Source: Candidatus Aalborgicola danicus
Lineage (GTDB): Bacteria; Pseudomonadota; Gammaproteobacteria; Burkholderiales; Burkholderiaceae_C
Reading direction: 5' to 3'
DNA length: 64,000 nt
Assembly: GCA_016703945.1 (NCBI GenBank)
Contig: JADJBC010000046.1
Span: 37,999-101,998 of the forward strand
Part shown: one piece after another, positions 36,739-44,861 of the stretch
How positions within the stretch are numbered: position 1 is the first letter of the stretch
How the letters are laid out: each line of letters begins with the position of its first letter
Position numbers and translations under genes: made by a program
The notes under the pieces: model-generated
What the model was told of the DNA's origin: nothing
The model's input: the letters and a program-made list of their open reading frames with translations, nothing else
The model's database searches: none

Positions 36739-37530
36739 TCAATTCAGCGCAAACGTGTCCATGGCCAGCATACCGTACATCACTTCACGACTTAGGTAAG
36801 TCGGTCGCGAAAGGCCTCCTGCTGCACCTAAAGCAAAAAACAGCGGCAGGAAGTGGTCGTCACTGGGGTGCGCTCGCAGGGCATGGGGCGCCAGTTCGCG
36901 GTACTGCAGCAAGGCGGCGGTATCACCCTTCTGAATCATGGCCTCAATCCAGCGGCTGAATTCGGTGACATAGGGCGCTACAGCTTGTGCCCCGCCACGG
37001 AACTCCCCCAAATTGTGGGTCATGCTGCCTGAACCGACCAGCAGCACACCACTCTCGCGCAGCCTCTGCAGCGCAACACCCATGGCATACACCTCGGCCG
37101 GCCCCCACCCAACTGGCAAAGCCACTTGAACCACCGGCACGCTGGCGTCGGGAAACAAGTGCATCAACGGCACCCAGGCACCGTGGTCCAGCGGGCGCTT
37201 GTCGTCCGCCACCGCATCAATGCCAGCCGTTTGAAGCAGACCGAGTACTTCTTTTGCCAAAACCGGGCTACCGGGTGCCGGGTACTGCAACGCGTACAGG
37301 GCTGCCGGAAAACCGCCAAAGTCGTGCCAGGTTTGCGGATGCGCGGTGCTCATCACTGTAGGTGTGCGGGACATCCAGTGTGGCGACAGGATCACAATAC
37401 CGCGCAGCACCGGCTCAGCCGGCAAAGACTGCGCCCAGGACCTTAAGGCCGGTCCGGTCTGGCCAGGCTCCAGCGCGAACAGCGGCGCCCCGTGAGAAAC
37501 GAACAATGTGGGCAATGGGAGCTGGTTCAT
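36739..37530 (-). CDS. ygiD: LigB-family extradiol dioxygenase, YgiD/DODA-like
   Basis: 263 residues from the ATG at 37530. Zinc/iron dioxygenase fold related to 4,5-DOPA extradiol dioxygenase. Metal ligands are visible as LFVSHGAPLFA, VILSPHWMSR and PLDHGAWVPLMHLFP; SGSMTHNLGEF is the conserved C-terminal block. The physiological substrate in bacteria is often unknown. It is divergent from a LysR-type regulator, a pairing usually seen when the regulator controls the enzyme gene. Confidence 0.9.
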   Translation of the reverse strand: MNQLPLPTLFVSHGAPLFALEPGQTGPALRSWAQSLPAEPVLRGIVILSPHWMSRTPTVMSTAHPQTWHDFGGFPAALYALQYPAPGSPVLAKEVLGLLQTAGIDAVADDKRPLDHGAWVPLMHLFPDASVPVVQVALPVGWGPAEVYAMGVALQRLRESGVLLVGSGSMTHNLGEFRGGAQAVAPYVTEFSRWIEAMIQKGDTAALLQYRELAPHALRAHPSDDHFLPLFFALGAAGGLSRPTYLSREVMYGMLAMDTFALN

Positions 37531-37596
37531 GTTGTGGCCTTTGAAAAACACCAAGCCCCAACTATATTCACACTTAAAACAAAGATAAATAACAAA

Positions 37597-37612
37597 ATAG
37601 TTGATTTACTAT
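37597..37612. promoter_or_regulatory. Candidate LysR operator in the ygiD/lysR divergent gap
   Basis: Inverted repeat ATAGT (37597-37601), 6-base spacer, ACTAT (37608-37612), inside a strongly AT-rich 119-base gap between ygiD and the LysR gene. Size and symmetry fit a LysR-type binding site. No binding data. Confidence 0.45.
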
Positions 37613-37649
37613 CTCTGATTTCTTAACAATAACCGATACATTCACCGCC

Positions 37650-38552
37650 ATGGACCAATTCCGACAAATGGAAGCTTTTGTGGCCGTGGTGCAAGCGGGA
37701 AGTTTTGTGCAGGCCGCGCAGCGTCTGGACACCTCCAAGGCCGTTGTGTCGCGACTGATCATGGAGCTGGAGACGGCTCTGGGCACTCGACTGATGCAGC
37801 GCACGACCCGGCGCCTGTCACTGACCGACGCTGGCAGCGACTACTTTGGCCGCTGCCGCCAGATTCTGGATGACCTGGCCGATGCCAATGCTGCCGCCAG
37901 CCAAGGCACCGTGCAGGTCAGCGGCCGACTCAAGATCAACGCACCACTGACCTTTGGCAACCTGCATTTGGCGCCACTGTGGGGAGAGTTCCTCAAACTT
38001 TACCCGCAGGTGGAACTGGATATCAGCCTGACCGACCGTCTGGTTGACCTCGTGGAAGAGGGTTACGACTTGGCCGTGCGTATCAGCAGCCAGGCCGACT
38101 CTAGCCTGGTGTCCCGCACGCTGGCCCACGATCAGATGGTCGTGTGCGCCTCACCCCACTATCTGCGTCAAGCCCCGCCTATCACCTCCCTGCAGGACCT
38201 CGCCAGGCACAGCGTGATGGCGTATTCCTGGTGGTCCGGTGGTGATGTGTGGCAACTGGAGGATGCACTGGGAGGCCACCATCAGGTCACCACCCACCCC
38301 AGGTTGCATGCGAATAGCGGCGATACCTGCCGCGCCGCCGCGCTGGCCGACCAGGGCGTCATCTTCCAACCTGCGTTCCTGGTCGGAGACGATATACGCC
38401 AAGGGCGGCTGATGCGGCTCTTGCCCGATCTCCACGGCCCCCGTATCGCCATCCACGCGATCTACCCGAGCCGCAAACACCTGCCCGGCAAAGTACGGGC
38501 CATGGTGGACTTTCTGGCTGCGGCCTTTCAAACGCCCGCCTGGAACCTGTGA
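37650..38552 (+). CDS. LysR-family transcriptional regulator
   Basis: 300 residues. N-terminal winged helix-turn-helix (QMEAFVAVVQAGSFVQAAQRLDTSK at its core, followed by AVVSRLIMELE) and a C-terminal effector domain of the periplasmic-binding type (from about residue 90; GRLKINAPLTFGNLHL, then DLAVRISSQADSSL). It belongs to the CrgA/DmlR-like subgroup. Predicted to regulate the divergent ygiD dioxygenase gene and itself; effector unknown. Its stop lies 16 bases from the convergent aroQ stop. Confidence 0.94.
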   Translation: MDQFRQMEAFVAVVQAGSFVQAAQRLDTSKAVVSRLIMELETALGTRLMQRTTRRLSLTDAGSDYFGRCRQILDDLADANAAASQGTVQVSGRLKINAPLTFGNLHLAPLWGEFLKLYPQVELDISLTDRLVDLVEEGYDLAVRISSQADSSLVSRTLAHDQMVVCASPHYLRQAPPITSLQDLARHSVMAYSWWSGGDVWQLEDALGGHHQVTTHPRLHANSGDTCRAAALADQGVIFQPAFLVGDDIRQGRLMRLLPDLHGPRIAIHAIYPSRKHLPGKVRAMVDFLAAAFQTPAWNL

Positions 38553-38568
38553 AGCCTCCCGGCCCGAA

Positions 38569-39015
38569 CTACTGCATGCCAGCCAGTCCTGCAATGGCGA
38601 GTGCATAACCATTCACGCCGAAACCGGCCATGACCGATTTGGCGGCCGGTGAAATGAAAGAGTGGTGGCGAAATGCCTCGCGCGCATGCACATTGCTGAT
38701 GTGCAGCTCGATCAAACAAATGCCGGTTCCCTTGATCGCGTCGTGCAGGGCCACACTGGTGTGGGTGTAGGCCCCGGCGTTGAGAATCACCCCGGCCAGC
38801 TTGCCGGACGTGTGCAAATGCCCTGCTTCGTGCAACCAGTCCACCAGCGTCCCCTCCGAGTTGGTCTGGCGAAAATCGAGCGAAAAACCATTGGCGGCGC
38901 AGGCGCGTTCACACAAGGCCTGCACATCGTCCAGCGTTTGCGAGCCATACACCTGCGGCTCGCGTGTGCCCAGCAAATTGAGGTTGGGACCATTCAGGAC
39001 AAACACGGTTTTCAT
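38569..39015 (-). CDS. aroQ: 3-dehydroquinate dehydratase, type II
   Basis: 148 residues. Shikimate-pathway step 3. Type II signature: LNGPNLNLLGTREPQVYG at the N-terminus with the catalytic Tyr, FRQTNSEGTLVDWLHEA, LNAGAYTHTSVAL, and IELHISNVHAREAFRHHS with the catalytic His. Downstream of aroC on the same strand, separated by 103 bases that contain a copy of the dispersed repeat. Confidence 0.97.
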   Translation of the reverse strand: MKTVFVLNGPNLNLLGTREPQVYGSQTLDDVQALCERACAANGFSLDFRQTNSEGTLVDWLHEAGHLHTSGKLAGVILNAGAYTHTSVALHDAIKGTGICLIELHISNVHAREAFRHHSFISPAAKSVMAGFGVNGYALAIAGLAGMQ

Positions 39016-39047
39016 ATCAAGGTGCTTTCAGAAAACGGATACCATCT

Positions 39048-39105
39048 GCTATATTTTTTGTAGCTACTTGCGCTTATTTCACGAGGGGTATAGCCGCATT
39101 TCATT
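39048..39105 (-). repeat. Dispersed repeat, intergenic copy between aroC and aroQ
   Basis: Plus strand reads GCTAT, then a TAGCTACTTGCGC core, then TTTCACGAGGGG and TATAGCC. Non-coding here, with the sense orientation on the minus strand like the flanking genes. Shows that the family is not limited to genes. Confidence 0.7.
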
Positions 39106-39118
39106 CAAATATTTGTGG

Positions 39119-40213
39119 CTAGGCTTGTGCCGCAATCGGTGTCAACTTCGGCACCACATCCCCGCACTGGGCTCGGTTGCGCAGGGCATGCTCCATCACC
39201 ACCAAGGCCAGCATGGCCTCGGCAATCGGCGTGGCGCGAATGCCAACGCAGGGGTCGTGGCGGCCTTTGGTAATCACCTGCGTCGCATTGCCAGCCACGT
39301 CAATGGAATCGCGCGGTGTGATGATGGAGCTGGTGGGCTTGATCGCAATGCTGACCTCCAAATCCTGGCCAGTCGAGATGCCGCCCAGCACACCACCCGC
39401 GTTGTTGCTGGCAAAACCATTCGGCGTCAGAGAGTCGCCATGCGTGGTGCCACGTTGCGCCACACTGGCAAAGCCAGCGCCAATCTCCACGCCCTTGACG
39501 GCGTTGATACCCATCATCGCGTAGGCTATTGCCGAGTCCATCTTGTCAAATAAGGGCTCGCCCAGACCCACCGGCACACGCGAGGCGCTGACGCGGATGC
39601 GGGCACCACACGAATCACCGGCCTTGCGCAGCGCGTCCATGTAATCCTCCAAGGCCTGAACATCGGCCACCGGAGCAAAAAAGGCGTTGTGGGGCACGTG
39701 GTCCCAGGATTCAAACGCAATGGGCATCTCGCCAATCTGTGTCATGCAACCGCGAAACGTGGTGCCATATTTCTCAAACAACCACTTCTTGGCCACCGCA
39801 CCGGCCGCCACCATGGGCGCGGTCAGGCGGGCGCTGGAGCGGCCACCGCCGCGTGGGTCGCGGATGCCGTATTTCTGGAAGTAACTGTAGTCGGCGTGGC
39901 CTGGGCGGAAGGTCTCCAGGATGTTGCCATAGTCCTTGCTGCGTTGGTCGGTGTTCTGGATCAGCAACGCTATTGGCGTGCCGGTGGTTTTGCCCTGGTA
40001 CACACCACTGAGAATTTGCACGGCGTCGGGCTCGTTGCGCTGGGTCACAAAGCGGCTGGTGCCGGGACGGCGGCGGTCCAAATCACCCTGGATGTCGGCC
40101 TCGCTGAGGTCCATGCCCGGGGGGCAGCCGTCAATCACGCAGCCAATGGCCGGGCCGTGGGATTCACCAAAGTTGGTGACTGCGAATAGGGTGCCGAAGG
40201 TGTTGCCGCTCAT
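39119..40213 (-). CDS. aroC: Chorismate synthase
   Basis: 364 residues. Last step of the common aromatic pathway; needs reduced FMN. Motifs: GNTFGTLFAVTNFGESHG at the start, RRRPGTSRFVTQRNEPD, the family signature GGRSSARLTAPMVAAGAVAK, and SNNAGGVLGGISTGQDL. Full length and unbroken. Placed upstream of aroQ on the same strand, so the two shikimate genes may be co-transcribed through the repeat-bearing gap. Confidence 0.97.
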   Translation of the reverse strand: MSGNTFGTLFAVTNFGESHGPAIGCVIDGCPPGMDLSEADIQGDLDRRRPGTSRFVTQRNEPDAVQILSGVYQGKTTGTPIALLIQNTDQRSKDYGNILETFRPGHADYSYFQKYGIRDPRGGGRSSARLTAPMVAAGAVAKKWLFEKYGTTFRGCMTQIGEMPIAFESWDHVPHNAFFAPVADVQALEDYMDALRKAGDSCGARIRVSASRVPVGLGEPLFDKMDSAIAYAMMGINAVKGVEIGAGFASVAQRGTTHGDSLTPNGFASNNAGGVLGGISTGQDLEVSIAIKPTSSIITPRDSIDVAGNATQVITKGRHDPCVGIRATPIAEAMLALVVMEHALRNRAQCGDVVPKLTPIAAQA

Positions 40214-40304
40214 AACCGGTGATTATCCCCGAGCTGCGGGGATGTGTTCACGATGGCCCGAATGGTTCTGCCTTTCGCGTCAAGCGGATGACGTTGTGAG
40301 GGGT

Positions 40305-40865
40305 TCAACTCCAGTTCGAACGTTCGAGGTCGGCCCCGCTGCTGGCGAGCCGCCTGCTGAGCACACGATTCTCGTAGCTCTTGCCTTCAATGACGTACTC
40401 CGTGTCGCCAACGTCTTGATAGCCGACCGACTTGTAGAAGCTAAGGGCGCGGTGGTTCCCCGACCAAGCCGTCAACCAGACGGAACCGACGCCTCGACAT
40501 AGCGCCAATGTCTCGGCTTTAGACATCAGCAAGCGTCCGAGGCCCATCCGTAGGAACGGGCGTTGGACGTACAGGCGAAAGACTTCAGCACCGCGTACCC
40601 CTTCGACCGGACAGGTCGTAGCGAAGTCAACATCGACGAAGCCCACCGCGTACTCACCCGCACTGGCGACAACAAGGTCGATAGAGGCGGCGCCGAGTCG
40701 GCTTTGAAAGACCTCAGGGGAGTAGACAGTGGCCACCTCCTTGGCCAGGTCCGGATTGATTCCGTTGGTCGCGTACGTGTCGAGGAAGACTTGAGTGGCG
40801 AGCGTGCTGAGCACCAAAGCATCAGCTGGTGAAGCACGGCGGTAAGCGAAGTCCACGGTCGTCAC
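40305..40865 (-). CDS. GNAT family N-acetyltransferase
   Basis: 186 residues with a complete GNAT domain: AYRRASPADALVLSTLAT, VASAGEYAVGFVDVDF, LYVQRPFLRMGLGRLLMSKAE (acetyl-CoA loop) and WSGNHRALSFYKSVGYQDVGD. Small-molecule or antibiotic acetylation are common roles for such stand-alone proteins. It lies with the RibD-like gene in a patch whose style differs from the flanking core genes, next to an attC-like site; lateral transfer is likely. Confidence 0.85.
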   Translation of the reverse strand: MTTVDFAYRRASPADALVLSTLATQVFLDTYATNGINPDLAKEVATVYSPEVFQSRLGAASIDLVVASAGEYAVGFVDVDFATTCPVEGVRGAEVFRLYVQRPFLRMGLGRLLMSKAETLALCRGVGSVWLTAWSGNHRALSFYKSVGYQDVGDTEYVIEGKSYENRVLSRRLASSGADLERSNWS

Positions 40866-40953
40866 GGTTTGGGAGTGCGCGACCTAAGGTCGAAATTCAC
40901 CGACGTAAACCTTCCGGTGGAATGAGCAGTAAGTGACATGACCCATCTCCGAG

Positions 40954-41511
40954 TCAGCGCGCGCGCCGGTAGTGCATGGCGACCGCGCCGCTGCGCAGCG
41001 GCTTCGCTGATACCAACGCCAGTCGTCTTGTGCTGGGCAGCCCGCTCTGATACAGGGTCGGGCCGTGGCCGGCGATCCTGGGGTGGACGAGGAACTTGTA
41101 CTCGTCGATCAGATCCAGCCGGTCCAGCTCGGCCGCGAGCTCGCCGCTACCGAGGAGCACGCCGGCCGGGGTTGCGTCCTTCAGCTTCTGCACGCCCGTA
41201 CGCAGGTTGCCGGCGATGTGGTGGCTGTTGGTCCACGGGAAGTCCTTTCGCGTCGACGACACCACGTACTTCGGCTTGGCCTCCAGCTTGACCGCCCACT
41301 CGCGCATCGCCGGCGGTGCCTGTGCGTCGCCGCGGGCGACCGCTGGCCAGAAGCTCTCCATCATCTCGTAGGTGACGCGGCCCCACAGCATCGCCCCGCC
41401 CTCGTCCATGAGGCGGGTGAAGAAGGCGTGTGTCTCATCGTCGGCGACTCCTTCCTGGTGGTCGACGCAGCCGTCCAGAGTGACGTTGATACTGAAGGTC
41501 AAGAGTCCCAT
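40954..41511 (-). CDS. RibD C-terminal / dihydrofolate reductase-like family protein
   Basis: 185 residues. The start MGLLTFSINVTLDGCVD and the blocks LWGRVTYEMMESFWP, YVVSSTRKDFPWTN and VLLGSGELAAELDRLDLIDEYKFLVHP are those of the RibD_C family (NADPH-dependent reductases of the DHFR fold), which is common in actinobacteria and in gene cassettes. Substrate unknown; not a classical FolA. Located on the same strand and just after an attC-like site at 41600-41670, the position expected of a cassette gene. Confidence 0.85.
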   Translation of the reverse strand: MGLLTFSINVTLDGCVDHQEGVADDETHAFFTRLMDEGGAMLWGRVTYEMMESFWPAVARGDAQAPPAMREWAVKLEAKPKYVVSSTRKDFPWTNSHHIAGNLRTGVQKLKDATPAGVLLGSGELAAELDRLDLIDEYKFLVHPRIAGHGPTLYQSGLPSTRRLALVSAKPLRSGAVAMHYRRAR

Positions 41512-41942
41512 GGTGTCCTCCGTTCGAGATACGCGACGAGCCGCTCGCCGGCTGGCTCCGAGGGCACGAGTCCAATTCGCGAGGTGCTCACCTTGTGTCG
41601 CTAACGTTTGACGTGAGGGGCGGCCGAGGGCGCTATCCCTTGGACGTCCCCCTCAATGGAAGGGTTGGGCGAAGCCGCTCCGCGTAGTGATCCTCCCCCG
41701 TCCTGACACGATTTACTGTGCACGCGCACCCCTTCAATTCCGATGAGGTGATTCTGCAACATTTCGTGAGGACACATCAGCATGAAGACACACTCCGCGG
41801 CCGATTTTGATCGGCAGTCACCGGACTGTCGAGCTGAACGACCGCCTCCGCCCCAAGCTGGCGATCACCCACTGATCTAGCCTTCTCACGTACCCAAACC
41901 ACGCGAGCCCCGCTGCGATGGGGGCTACCGACGCCAAGAAGC
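41512..41942. other. Gene-poor stretch between the RibD-like gene and the CBS gene
   Basis: 431 bases. It holds the attC-like site at 41600-41670 and, upstream of it, about 270 bases with no convincing gene. A 60-codon minus-strand frame (41601-41783) is mainly the translated attC site. A second minus-strand frame (41777-42064) overlaps the CBS gene and is probably not a gene. Confidence 0.5.
41600..41670 (-). other. attC-like recombination site (integron cassette)
   Basis: Minus strand begins GCCCAAC (R'' box, 41670-41664) and ends GTTAGC (R' box, 41605-41600). Inside, TGAGGGG (41614-41620) is perfectly complementary to CCCCTCA (41649-41655), as L boxes should be. Length of 71 bases fits. 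Read through, it gives the peptide NPSIEGDVQG and a terminal PHVKR, a pattern I recall from translated attC sites. No integrase is in the window. Confidence 0.6.
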
Positions 41943-42401
41943 TCAGGCTTTTGCAGCGTCGCCCTCGCCCTCGGGCCAATCACGGATATACGCCTTAAGC
42001 ATCTTGTTCTCAAAATTCTGGCTGTCCACCACCGCACGGGCCACGTCGTAAAAACTGATGACACCCATCAGCATCTTGTGGTCCATCACCGGCATGTAGC
42101 GGGCGTGACGGTCCAGCATCATGCGGCGTACTTCGTCCATGTCGGTCTCCATGGTGCAGGTCAGCGGGTGGTCGTCCATGGCGCTGCGCACCAGGGTTTT
42201 GCCGATGGAGCCGCCATTTTTGACCAGCGTCTTGATCACCTCGCGAAAGGTCAACATACCGACCAGATCGCCATGTTCCATGACCACCAGGGAACCGATG
42301 TCTTTGTCGCTCATCAGGTCCAGCGCGCGGGACAAGGGTTCGTCGGGTTGGGCGGTGTAAAGCGTGTTGCCCTTGACGCGCAGAATGTCGCTGACTTTCA
42401 T
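41943..42401 (-). CDS. Tandem CBS-domain protein
   Basis: 152 residues from the ATG at 42401 (MKVSDILRVKG); an upstream start would add 17 residues without family character. Two CBS domains fill the protein: about 8-65 (ALDLMSDKDIGSLVVMEHGDLVGMLTFREV) and about 75-132 (MDEVRRMMLDRHARYMPVMDHKMLMGVISFYDV). Such stand-alone pairs bind adenosine nucleotides and regulate partners; the partner is unknown. Divergent from metY. Confidence 0.92.
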   Translation of the reverse strand: MKVSDILRVKGNTLYTAQPDEPLSRALDLMSDKDIGSLVVMEHGDLVGMLTFREVIKTLVKNGGSIGKTLVRSAMDDHPLTCTMETDMDEVRRMMLDRHARYMPVMDHKMLMGVISFYDVARAVVDSQNFENKMLKAYIRDWPEGEGDAAKA

Positions 42402-42508
42402 GGTATTTCCCCGTGGCACATGGATGAAGAATCTCGCCCAAATATAGCCCACAATTGGGACGTTTTATTTGGAAAAACTATGAACCCCCACGCTCACATG
42501 CGTTCGCT

Positions 42509-42541
42509 GCCCCCCGGGGGGGCGCTTGCCTCCTTTGAGGC
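42509..42541. repeat. GC-rich double hairpin upstream of metY
   Basis: Palindrome GCCCCCCGGGGGGGC (42509-42523) followed by GCCTC-CTTT-GAGGC (42528-42541), ending only about 20 bases before the metY start. The same design (GC palindrome, then GCCTC-N5-GAGGC) occurs at 58774-58842 inside dapE, so it looks like a second dispersed repeat family that could also affect metY mRNA folding. Confidence 0.55.
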
Positions 42542-42561
42542 GGCTCTACAGGAGGCAAAAC

Positions 42562-43869
42562 ATGCCCGGCTACGCTGATCCCGGTTTTGACACTCTGGCC
42601 CTGCACGCAGGGGCCGCGCCCGACCCCAGCACCGGGGCACGGGCGGTTCCCATCCATCTGACCACCTCCTTTGTCTTTGAGTCGAGTGAGCACGCGCAGT
42701 CGCTGTTCAACCTCGAACGCGCGGGACACGTCTACAGCCGCATCAGCAACCCGACCAATGCGGTGCTGGAGCAGCGTGTGGCGGCACTCGAAGGCGGCAT
42801 TGGCGCCATCACTACCGCCAGTGGTCAGGCAGCCCTGCACCTGAGTATTGCCACGTTGATGGGCGCCGGTTCGCACATCGTGGCCAGCACGGCGTTGTAT
42901 GGCGGCTCGCAGAACCTGCTGCACTACACGATGCGCCGCTTTGGGATTGAAACCACTTTCGTCAAGCCCGGTGATACCGACAGTTGGAAGGCCGCAATAC
43001 AGCCCACCACCAAGCTGCTGTTTGGCGAGACCGTGGGCAATCCGGGGCTGGATGTGCTGGACATTCCCACCGTCTCAACCATAGCGCACGAGGCCGGTGT
43101 GCCGCTGCTGGTGGACTCCACCCTGACTTCGCCCTGGCTGATGAAACCCTTGGAGTTGGGCGCTGATCTGGTCTACCACTCGGCCACCAAGTTTCTGTCC
43201 GGCCACGGCACCGTGGTCGGCGGAATCGTGGTCGATGGCGGCAGTTTTGACTGGGCAAAAGCCTACGCAGAATCCGGCAAATTCGAGGAACTGGCTGCGC
43301 CTTATGCGGGCTTTCACAACATGAATTTCAGCGAGGAAAGCACGGTTGGTGCCTTCCTGCTGCGCGCGCGCCGCGAAGGCCTGCGCGACTTTGGCGCCTG
43401 CATGAGCCCGCACACCGCCTGGCTGATTTTGCAGGGCGTCGAAACCCTGGGCCTGCGCATGGAGCGCCATATAAGCAATACCGAAAAAGTGGTGCAGTTC
43501 CTGGCCAGCCAGCCTTTTGTCGGCCGGGTTGGTCACCCGATGCTGGAGATCCACCCCAGCCATGCGCTGGCGCAAAAGCTGCTACCGCGCGGCGCGGGCT
43601 CGGTGTTCAGCTTTGACCTCAAGGGCAACCGCGAACAAGGCAAAAAATTCATTGAGACCCTGAAAGTCTTCAGCCACCTGGCCAATGTGGGCGACTGCCG
43701 CAGCCTGGTGATCCACCCCGCCAGCACCACGCATTTCCGCATGACGGACGAGGCCCTGGCCGGCGCTGGCATCACCCAGGGCACGATTCGCTTGTCGATT
43801 GGGCTGGAAGATGCCGACGATCTGATTGACGACCTCAAACGGGCGCTCAAGGCGGCCGAGAAGGCGTGA
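42562..43869 (+). CDS. metY: O-acetylhomoserine / O-succinylhomoserine sulfhydrylase
   Basis: 435 residues from the ATG at 42562, chosen because AGGAGG lies 8 bases upstream. PLP-dependent Cys/Met metabolism enzyme that makes homocysteine from acylated homoserine and sulfide. Features: TLALHAGAAPD start, YSRISNPTNAVLEQRVAALE, and the PLP-Lys block YHSATKFLSGHG. The length and GGIVVDGGSFDW region favour the MetY (O-acetylhomoserine) type over MetZ, but substrate preference cannot be proven by eye. Confidence 0.92.
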   Translation: MPGYADPGFDTLALHAGAAPDPSTGARAVPIHLTTSFVFESSEHAQSLFNLERAGHVYSRISNPTNAVLEQRVAALEGGIGAITTASGQAALHLSIATLMGAGSHIVASTALYGGSQNLLHYTMRRFGIETTFVKPGDTDSWKAAIQPTTKLLFGETVGNPGLDVLDIPTVSTIAHEAGVPLLVDSTLTSPWLMKPLELGADLVYHSATKFLSGHGTVVGGIVVDGGSFDWAKAYAESGKFEELAAPYAGFHNMNFSEESTVGAFLLRARREGLRDFGACMSPHTAWLILQGVETLGLRMERHISNTEKVVQFLASQPFVGRVGHPMLEIHPSHALAQKLLPRGAGSVFSFDLKGNREQGKKFIETLKVFSHLANVGDCRSLVIHPASTTHFRMTDEALAGAGITQGTIRLSIGLEDADDLIDDLKRALKAAEKA

Positions 43870-43896
43870 GCAACGCCCAAGCTCCAGCAGTCACTT

Positions 43897-43950
43897 GCTA
43901 TTGTTTTCGTAGCTGTTAATGCATATTCCACGAGGGCAAAAAGCCAATTT
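43897..43950 (-). repeat. Dispersed repeat, intergenic copy after metY
   Basis: Plus strand reads GCTATTG, CGTAGCTG, then GCATATTCCACGAGGGC and AAGCC. The sense orientation is on the minus strand, opposite to both flanking genes, so strand bias is not absolute between genes. Confidence 0.7.
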
Positions 43951-43980
43951 GCCTCACAACATTGCTGAAGAGTCACGTTT

Positions 43981-44813
43981 ATGTACCTCACTGTCAACAG
44001 CGCCCAGACTTATTGCTACACCGGCGGCAAGGCATTCGATGTCGCCAAGCCCACCGTGGTTTTCATCCACGGCGTGCTGCACGACCACAGCGTCTGGATT
44101 TTGCAAAGCCGCTACCTGGCCAACCACGGTTACAACGTGCTGGCAGTGGACCTGCCGGGGCACTGCCGCAGCGCGGGCGAGGCCCCGTCTTCGGTCGAAG
44201 AAGCGGCAGACTTCATCGCCGCACTGCTGGACGCTGCCGGAGTGCCAAAGGCGGCTCTGGTAGGCCACAGCTGGGGCTCGCTGATTGCGCTGGAAGCGGC
44301 GTCCCGGCTGAAAGAGCGTGTCACGCACCTGGTGTTGGTGGGCACGGCCTTCCCGATGAAGGTGTCGCCGGTGCTGATTGAGACCTCGCTGAACGAACCG
44401 CTGAAGGCGCTGAACATGATCAATGTGTTCTCGCGCAGCACACTCGCGGCACCACCGTCGGCACTGGGGCCAGGCACCTGGGTGTTTGGTGCCAGCATGG
44501 CACTGGGAAAACGTGTGCTGGCCAGCAATACGGCGGTCAATGTGTTCCACCGCGGCTTTGTGGCCTGTGACCGTTATGCGAATGGCGAAGCCGCAATCGG
44601 AGCCATCACCTGCCCCGTACTCTTTGTATTGGGTACGCAGGACCAGATGACCGCCGCCAAAGCCGCGCAGCCGTTGATTGCCAAAGGGCGAAAGCCAGCG
44701 GCAAAACGGTACAGGTGGTGAACCTGCCCGTGGGTCACCACCAGATGACTGAAACGCCGGACGAAACCCTGTTTGCCATCCGCGATTTTTTGATAGCAGT
44801 CGGGAATCTCTGA
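43981..44813 (+). CDS. Alpha/beta hydrolase (frameshifted near the C-terminus)
   Basis: About 277 residues if one missing base near 44690-44697 is restored; the end then reads VVNLPVGHHQMTETPDETLFAIRDFL. Alpha/beta-hydrolase fold: oxyanion region FIHGVLHDHSVW, nucleophile elbow VGHSWGSLIALEA with catalytic Ser, acid candidate in LGTQDQMT, and catalytic His in GHHQM, recovered only after frame correction. Substrate unknown; esterase or small-ester hydrolase likely. Confidence 0.88.
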
Positions 44814-44861
44814 ACAATGTCCCGGACTGGTGGCTGCTAACAGTCCAAAACGCTCATGAAT

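Noticed and set aside
41777..42064. 95-codon minus-strand frame near the attC-like site
   Set aside because: It overlaps the CBS gene in another frame for about half its length and its N-terminal half is Arg/Trp-rich shadow sequence; no ribosome site.
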